Part shown: positions 6,521-11,188 of the stretch, one piece after another
How positions within the stretch are numbered: position 1 is the stretch's first letter
How the letters are laid out: each line of letters starts with the position of its first letter
Assembly: GCA_030610025.1 (NCBI GenBank)
Contig: JAUWSP010000041.1
Location: forward strand, 1-11,188
Direction of reading: 5' to 3'
From: Acidobacteriota bacterium
GTDB lineage: Bacteria > Acidobacteriota > Thermoanaerobaculia > Multivoradales > JAHEKO01
DNA length: 11,188 bases
The notes under the pieces: generated by a model
The model's input: only the letters and a program-made list of their open reading frames with translations
Databases searched by the model: none
What the model was told of the DNA's origin: nothing
Program-made: the position numbers and the translations under genes

Positions 6521-7048
6521 GTGAGTGAAACGATCACGCTAGGGGGAAGGGCGTTTCGGGCGAGCGAGCCCGATGACGTCACTTACGATCAATACGCCTG
6601 GATCCAGTCCGCTGCTGATAAAGCTGGTCTCGGTGCAGAACTACAAAAGCGCGTCATTCCGATGGTCGAAGCCGCCGTCAAGGACGAGAAGCCAGCGTCC
6701 GAACAGGATGCCGAAGACATGGCGACGGCCATCGTGATGAGATGCTACCACGAACGGGCACACCTCAACGTGTTAGCAGGGAATCTTGTCGAAGTCGGGA
6801 CGGCATGGAGCTACGAGAGCGCGGTGAAGAACCGGGATTTCTTCGGCTCCCTCAAGGGAGACGACATCGCCACCGTGCAACTCCTTCTCACACAACTGGT
6901 CTTAGCTTTTTTCTGGAGCGGGCTCGACTCTATGACGACTTCCCCGAGATTTTTGTCACCACGCGAGATCAGCAGCGTGGAGGGGATGGGAAGTCAGATG
7001 GAGAGCGGGTCCGATCTGGACAGCGACTCGGGGAATTCAGAGAAGTGA
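6521..7048 (+). CDS. Tail assembly chaperone, short product (gpG-like)
   Basis: This 175-residue zero-frame product is the abundant member of the tail assembly chaperone pair, which binds the tape measure and recruits tube subunits but is absent from the virion. Start is GTG at 6521 with AGGAGG at 6509-6514, six bases upstream. The N-terminal ITLGGRAFRASEPDDVTYDQ segment (gene-product name, modest beta strand, then helices) and the long helical middle ending in LLLTQLVLAFFW are typical of gpG-like proteins in siphophages. After the slippery site (residue 131) the zero-frame tail of about 44 residues is Ser/Asp/Glu-rich and of low complexity, consistent with a filler tail made when no frameshift occurs. 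There is little sequence conservation in this family, so the call rests on position plus the frameshift architecture. Confidence 0.82.
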   Translation: MSETITLGGRAFRASEPDDVTYDQYAWIQSAADKAGLGAELQKRVIPMVEAAVKDEKPASEQDAEDMATAIVMRCYHERAHLNVLAGNLVEVGTAWSYESAVKNRDFFGSLKGDDIATVQLLLTQLVLAFFWSGLDSMTTSPRFLSPREISSVEGMGSQMESGSDLDSDSGNSEK

Positions 7049-7245
7049 TCCAAGAACTTGCTGGGTTCGATCCATCGAGGTACGAGGAGATCCTGAACTC
7101 GCGACTCAGGGAGGGGCTGGAAGCCTTCGTTATGAGGGCCAAGGAACGAGCCATGCGATCCTTCCAACACCAGCAGAGTCTCTATGTGGCGGGCGGGCTG
7201 AAGAAGACCCCGAAGCTCCCCACGATCTTGAAGCCGAGGAAGTGA
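6521..7245 (+). CDS. Tail assembly chaperone, -1 frameshift fusion (gpGT-like)
   Basis: The minor product shares its first 131 residues with the short chaperone, then shifts -1 at 6907-6913 and adds about 110 residues, for a total near 241. The T-part begins LERARLYDDFPEIFVTTRDQ and is charged and helical (for example REVIQELAGFDPSRYEEIL, then an M-R-A-K-E-R-A-M-R-S-F helix). In lambda the equivalent T domain contacts the major tail protein while the G domain coats the tape measure. The second frame has no plausible independent start: its only upstream ATG (6742) lies deep within the G region and lacks an SD. The fusion stop (7243-7245) is one base before the tape measure ATG, and GAGGA at 7236-7240 serves that gene. 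Confidence 0.84.
6907..6913 (+). promoter_or_regulatory. -1 programmed ribosomal frameshift slippery site, T_TTT_TTC
   Basis: In the chaperone frame the codons read GCT TTT TTC TGG, giving an X_XXY_YYZ heptamer of T_TTT_TTC at 6907-6913. A -1 slip lets both tRNAs re-pair with TTT codons, then continues with CTG-GAG-CGG. The -1 frame is open from here to 7243-7245 and encodes clean helical protein that abuts the tape measure gene. This is the conserved G/GT arrangement of long-tailed phages. A possible downstream stem (CCACGC 6959-6964 with GCGTGG 6975-6980) is rather distant at about 45 bases, so any stimulator is unidentified. Confidence 0.88.
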
Positions 7246-7246
7246 T

Positions 7247-10200
7247 ATGAGTCCTGTAGGCGGTCAAGGTGCAGAATGGAAGGTGAAGGTCTCGTCCGAG
7301 GGAATGCGGACCATGATGGCGGCTTTCGACAAGTTCGATAAGAAGCTCCAACAGGTCGGCCACACGAGCAAAAGGACGGCCAAGAGCGGCACCGAACTGG
7401 GTCGCAGCTTCAGGAATATCGCTCTCCGAACAGCAGCCATTGTTGGAATCGTCAGGTCTGTGGACCTCATCACCCGGAGCATCCGTGGGGCGGTCGGTGC
7501 CGGGATCGAATACAATCAGGTCATCGAGCAGTCCACGCTCGCTATCGCGTCCCTCATCACCGCCCAGGGCAAGATATTCACCGTCACAGGCGAACAGTTG
7601 GAGGGTATCGAGAAACTCGATGCCGCCTACGAGCTTGCCACGGAACAGGTCAAGAAACTCAGGATCGCCGGGATCCAAACGGCGGCAACGACCAAGGAAC
7701 TTGTCGATGCGTTCCAGCAAGCGGTTGGTGCTGGTCTCGCGACCGGCCTCACCCTGGACGAGATCCGAAAGATCACTATCCGTATTGCCCAGGCTGCGGG
7801 TGCGCTGGGTGTCCCATACCGGCAGTTGAACGAAGAAATCCGGTCTATCCTCGGCGGCATCATCGATCAGAATACCCGGATCGCGAAGTCCCTCCAGATC
7901 ACCAATGAGCAGATCAGGGCCGCGAAGGAACAGAATCGCCTAGCCGACTTCCTGTTGGACCGATTCAAGGCGTTCGAAACCGCTGGAGAGCGGATCGTTA
8001 AAACGTGGTCGGCTCTCAAGAGCAACCTCGAAGAGACGTTCCAGTTGTTCGCCGGGGAAGCGACGAAACCTCTCTTCGAAGCCCTGAAGGGGGCTGGGCT
8101 CGATGCACTGAGCAAAGTCTTCGATCTTGATACAGCAGAAATTACCGACGATTTCAAAGTACTCCTGCGAGAGCTTAGTGGCATCTTCGATGAGATCGGC
8201 ATCCGGTTGACGGCTGCGATCGAGGGCGCTGTCGATGGTGCCATTTCACTCGGCGACTGGCTCGCCGCGAACCGTGACATCGTCAACGAAACTGTGGACG
8301 CCGTGTTCCACATGGCAGACGGCTTCAAGGAACTCGTCGTCTCCATGGGTAAGATCACGACGGCTACCGGCAAATGGCTCACCAAGTCTGAGACCGCAGC
8401 GTCCCATTTCGACACCATCGGTGACGTGCTGAAGACGATCGCCAACAGCCCCATCCTGACTGGCGGCATCGCTGTCGGGGGAGTGGTCGCCATCGTCACG
8501 CTGTTGGTGGCCCTGTTCGGGTCCTGGGCCGTCGCCATCCTTGGGGTGACGACTGCGATCGGTGGTCTGGTCACATGGCTCGACCATCTGTATACCAGCA
8601 CCGCAGAGGCGATCGAGGCTCAAGTACGGCTGGAAGGCGTGTTGGCTGACGACCAAATCGCCCTCGGGGAGCAGGCGGTCGCAGCAGCGAAGCTCACCCG
8701 GGAATACCTGAGTCTCAGCGAGAGGTTGGACAAGGCTGCTCTCACGGCAGAAGAGGCGCAAGCCGCACAAGCGCGTTTGCTGGAGATCGAGAAAGAACTG
8801 ATCGCCATCAGCCCCGCCTATCAAACCCACCTCGATGCTGTGACAGAGAAGGAGATGGAAAGGGCGAAGGCTATCGAGTTCGGCACGCTGATGATTCGGC
8901 AGGGGTTCGCCGACCAGATCGAACGCACCAGGCTGCTCCTCGCAGAAGCGGAGGCGGCGGAACAACTCAGAGCGAAAACACAGGTCTCCTCTCTCCCATT
9001 CTTCGATCGGGTCAGGATCGGATTGATGAGCAAGCTCGGGTTCCGGCAGACGGATGCCGAACTGGAGGCGCAGAGGGCTGCGATTGTGGAGTACACCAGG
9101 GACCTGGCGCGTCTGCAAACCCAACTCGAAGCATTCGACAAGATCTATTTCGGCCAGGAGACGATACTGGGAGGTGGAACACCGGATGATGATGATTCGG
9201 CACTGAAGGGGGCTCGTGCCCAGGCTCTCATTGAGGATGCACGGATCAAGGCGGTGCTGGCCATAATCTCTGCCGAACTGAAGGCCAAGCTCGATGACAA
9301 TCTCATCACCTACCAGGACTACTACGACAGGCTGAATGAGATCCAGCAGTTGGCATACGACCAGCAGATCGCAGCCCAACGGAAGCTATTGGCCGAGGAG
9401 ACGGATCTGCAAAAGAGGGCGCAGATCGAAGCAAAGATCATCCGAATGAGGTCCCAGTCCACCGTCGCTCTGCTGAAGAATCTGACCGCACTCGATAAGG
9501 CCAAGCAGAAATTCGACGACGACTTCACGAAGCTGAATGTCCGTCTCCTGACAGCGATGGGCCAGGCCGGTGAAGCCGCCAGGCAAAAGCTGGTGCTGGA
9601 GTTCAGGGACACGCTGCGGATCCTCAGACTGGATGCAGAGGCGAATGCGGAGCGGATCAACCTCATCGAAGACATCATCGACGTAGAGACGGCGAAGACC
9701 GAACTGAAGTTGCTGGAGGAGGAGGTCGCCAGGGCACGTCAGCGCATGGCAGCGCGTTTGGGCGAGATCGACATTTGGGTGAGTACCGGCCAGATACGTG
9801 CTGATGAGGCGCGGCCTCTGATGGCCCAAGCCTATGAGGAACTGAGGACGGTGATTCAGGCCCTCATTCCCGAGATGCTGCTTCTCTCCCAGACGATCCA
9901 GAATCCACAAGACGCTGCCAAGGTCCAGCAGATGATCGACTTGGTCAGGGAACTGGATCTCACGATCGAGGACCTGAACGACCGCTGGAAGGATTTCAAG
10001 GATCAGGTGAAGCAGGGCTCCGAGGATGCCCTCGCCCGGTATTTCACGGATGCAGTGGAGAGCGCGGAAGACCTGGGGGACGCATTCACCAATCTCGTGG
10101 GTTCCATCGATAGTCTGAGGAACCTACTGGGCTCGCTGGTCATGGTCATCGTCGAGGCGACGGCCAGGATGATCGCGATGCGGATCGTGGCAGCGGCTTT

Positions 10201-10645
10201 CGGTGGGTTGGGGTTGAGTGGTGGCGGCGAGGTCGTAGTGGAAGCGAAAACCGGAGGACACGTCAGGAAGTACGCTCCCGGAGGCAGGGTGAGCGGTCCC
10301 GGTGGGCCACGATCGGATATGGTCCCTGCGATGCTCTCGGATGGGGAGTTCGTCATCCAAGCCCGGTCGGTCCAGAAGTACGGCGCAGGGTTCTTTAGCC
10401 GGTTAAACCAGGGGCTTATACCTCGGGACGTGAGGGATCTCAAGCGGTATGCCACGGGTGGAATCGTGGGCACCTCTGGACTGACTGCTGAGACGAGAAG
10501 GGGCACCGACCTGAAGGGTGAACTGACGCTCGGTCTCGGGGATGGGTTGGTCGTGGAACACATGGGAAGCTCTGCCGGTGAACGGCTGGTGCTGAAAATC
10601 ATCAACAAAAACCGCAGGGGAATCAGAAGTTCCCTGGGCATTTAG
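7247..10645 (+). CDS. Tape measure protein
   Basis: This 1132-residue protein sets tail length and is ejected ahead of the DNA. Residues about 70-290 resemble the tape-measure N-terminal domain found in many siphophages, with F-Q-Q-A-V-G-A-G-L-A, an R-S-I-L-G-G-I region and L-Q-I-T-N-E-Q-I. Residues 403-445 are strongly hydrophobic and could form one or two membrane helices, useful for inner-membrane penetration. Long coiled-coil-like helices rich in Ala, Glu, Arg and Leu occupy about 470-630 and 650-930. A hydrophobic helix near 955-990 precedes a Gly-rich C-terminal signature around 1003-1060, including GGRVSGPGGPRSD and L-S-D-G-E-F-V-I, widely seen in tape measure proteins. No lytic transglycosylase or peptidase motif is evident. 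At about 0.15 nm per residue the length implies a tail near 170 nm. The gene follows the chaperone fusion by one base. Confidence 0.95.
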   Translation: MSPVGGQGAEWKVKVSSEGMRTMMAAFDKFDKKLQQVGHTSKRTAKSGTELGRSFRNIALRTAAIVGIVRSVDLITRSIRGAVGAGIEYNQVIEQSTLAIASLITAQGKIFTVTGEQLEGIEKLDAAYELATEQVKKLRIAGIQTAATTKELVDAFQQAVGAGLATGLTLDEIRKITIRIAQAAGALGVPYRQLNEEIRSILGGIIDQNTRIAKSLQITNEQIRAAKEQNRLADFLLDRFKAFETAGERIVKTWSALKSNLEETFQLFAGEATKPLFEALKGAGLDALSKVFDLDTAEITDDFKVLLRELSGIFDEIGIRLTAAIEGAVDGAISLGDWLAANRDIVNETVDAVFHMADGFKELVVSMGKITTATGKWLTKSETAASHFDTIGDVLKTIANSPILTGGIAVGGVVAIVTLLVALFGSWAVAILGVTTAIGGLVTWLDHLYTSTAEAIEAQVRLEGVLADDQIALGEQAVAAAKLTREYLSLSERLDKAALTAEEAQAAQARLLEIEKELIAISPAYQTHLDAVTEKEMERAKAIEFGTLMIRQGFADQIERTRLLLAEAEAAEQLRAKTQVSSLPFFDRVRIGLMSKLGFRQTDAELEAQRAAIVEYTRDLARLQTQLEAFDKIYFGQETILGGGTPDDDDSALKGARAQALIEDARIKAVLAIISAELKAKLDDNLITYQDYYDRLNEIQQLAYDQQIAAQRKLLAEETDLQKRAQIEAKIIRMRSQSTVALLKNLTALDKAKQKFDDDFTKLNVRLLTAMGQAGEAARQKLVLEFRDTLRILRLDAEANAERINLIEDIIDVETAKTELKLLEEEVARARQRMAARLGEIDIWVSTGQIRADEARPLMAQAYEELRTVIQALIPEMLLLSQTIQNPQDAAKVQQMIDLVRELDLTIEDLNDRWKDFKDQVKQGSEDALARYFTDAVESAEDLGDAFTNLVGSIDSLRNLLGSLVMVIVEATARMIAMRIVAAAFGGLGLSGGGEVVVEAKTGGHVRKYAPGGRVSGPGGPRSDMVPAMLSDGEFVIQARSVQKYGAGFFSRLNQGLIPRDVRDLKRYATGGIVGTSGLTAETRRGTDLKGELTLGLGDGLVVEHMGSSAGERLVLKIINKNRRGIRSSLGI

Positions 10646-10654
10646 GAGATTGGG

Positions 10655-11188
10655 ATGAGCGTAATATTCATAGCTGGGTTCGGCGAATGCTCCGTGGGGA
10701 ACCACACAGCCGGTCCCGGCGATGACCTCTATATGCTCGGGACCGAAAACCAGGCGACAGCAAAGATCGCCGCCCTTGCCTCCGGTCCATCTGGCGTCCG
10801 AAACTCCGTCGAGTCCTCTGTTACGGAGTGCCTTCTACCGACGACGCTCCCAACCACCTTCTCGACGTCAGGCGACAAGATCGTGATTGGCGTGCGGGTC
10901 TACCGGGCCACGGCTGCGATGGCAGGGGTGATGAGGTTGGAAGGTGCCTGTGGCCTTGGCATCCGCGCCAATGGCAAGCTCGCTTGCTCGGGGTCCTCGT
11001 GGTACTACGACCTCGACTCGGCGGGTCGGCAGGAGAGCGATTCCTCGATCCCGCTCAGTACGTGGTCATACTGTGAGTGGGAGGTCGTGCTGGCAAAAGA
11101 CGCCACGGGAAGCATAAAGTTCTATATCGACGGAACGCTGGACACCACGTTAAGCAATGTGCAGACGTGCAACGATTTTGCAGCCAGC
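10655..11188 (+). CDS. Putative tail-tip protein with laminin-G/concanavalin-like domain (3' end missing)
   Basis: The frame opens at ATG 10655, nine bases after the tape measure stop, with AGGAG at 10644-10648. It stays open for 178 codons to the window edge. The visible part is Gly/Ser/Thr-rich and strand-like. Residues about 130-172 (IPLSTWSYCEWEVVLAKD, then G-S-I-K-F-Y-I-D-G-T-L) have the W-x-E-V-x-L ... G-x-I-x-F-Y-I-D-G pattern of LamG/concanavalin-type jelly rolls, which often bind carbohydrate. Six cysteines (12, 59, 99, 111, 140, 172) are unusual for this operon. There is no signal peptide. In lambda the next gene would be M, which this does not resemble, so the tail tip seems organised differently. 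Distal tail protein or receptor-binding component are both possible. Confidence 0.6.
   Translation, partial: MSVIFIAGFGECSVGNHTAGPGDDLYMLGTENQATAKIAALASGPSGVRNSVESSVTECLLPTTLPTTFSTSGDKIVIGVRVYRATAAMAGVMRLEGACGLGIRANGKLACSGSSWYYDLDSAGRQESDSSIPLSTWSYCEWEVVLAKDATGSIKFYIDGTLDTTLSNVQTCNDFAAS

Noticed and set aside
6742..7245. Stand-alone gene starting at ATG 6742
   Set aside because: The first part translates into Arg-rich nonsense antiphase to the chaperone. Only the portion after 6913 looks like protein, and it is reached by the -1 frameshift.
8246..9379. 377-residue open frame on the minus strand within the tape measure gene
   Set aside because: It is the antisense shadow of coiled-coil sequence with biased codons, without an initiation signal or coherent domain.
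1..11188. High density of GATC sites (about ten in the first kilobase by eye) as a Dam or packaging signal
   Set aside because: ATC is the dominant Ile codon and often follows G-ending codons (GAG, CAG, CGG, AAG), which accounts for most of the excess; no spacing or clustering stands out.

Overview
This window is one continuous virion-morphogenesis operon from a tailed dsDNA phage or prophage with a long non-contractile (siphovirus-type) tail. Every convincing gene lies on the + strand. Coding density is very high, several start and stop codons overlap, and most genes have a strong purine-rich Shine-Dalgarno (SD) site. The DNA is GC-rich (roughly 60% by eye), with ATC, GAC and CTC-type codons favoured. 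The host is therefore probably a GC-rich bacterium using normal SD initiation, but nothing here identifies it: there is no host gene, integrase, att site or tRNA.

Layout: (1) The head module (1-4142) follows the order of phage lambda: the 3' part of a gpB-type portal, an S49/ClpP-fold prohead protease with an apparent nested scaffold gene in its 3' end (gpC/Nu3 arrangement), a gpD-type decoration protein and a gpE-type major capsid protein. (2) A 119-base gap with two consecutive hairpins (4143-4261) separates the capsid gene from the connector module. (3) The connector module (4262-5601) holds a small helix-hairpin-helix protein, a putative head-tail joining protein, a putative tail terminator and a small Lys-rich protein. 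(4) The tail module (5643-11188) holds the tail tube protein, a terminator-like hairpin, a tail assembly chaperone with a textbook T_TTT_TTC -1 frameshift site that creates a G/GT-type pair, a 1132-residue tape measure protein, and the start of a laminin-G/concanavalin-like protein that runs off the end.

Inferred cooperation: protease and scaffold build and mature the procapsid around the portal. The major capsid protein forms the shell and the decoration protein stabilises it. The connector proteins close the portal and receive the tail. The chaperone pair loads tube subunits onto the tape measure, whose length sets tail length. The last gene probably belongs to the tail tip or a host-surface-binding structure.

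I see no defence system, CRISPR array, RNA gene, insertion sequence or metabolic cargo. The most noteworthy signals are translational and RNA-level: the nested scaffold start, the programmed frameshift, the intergenic hairpins that may set capsid/tube stoichiometry, and a non-lambda gene after the tape measure. Most functional calls rest on my recognition of family patterns from translated sequence, without database searches.
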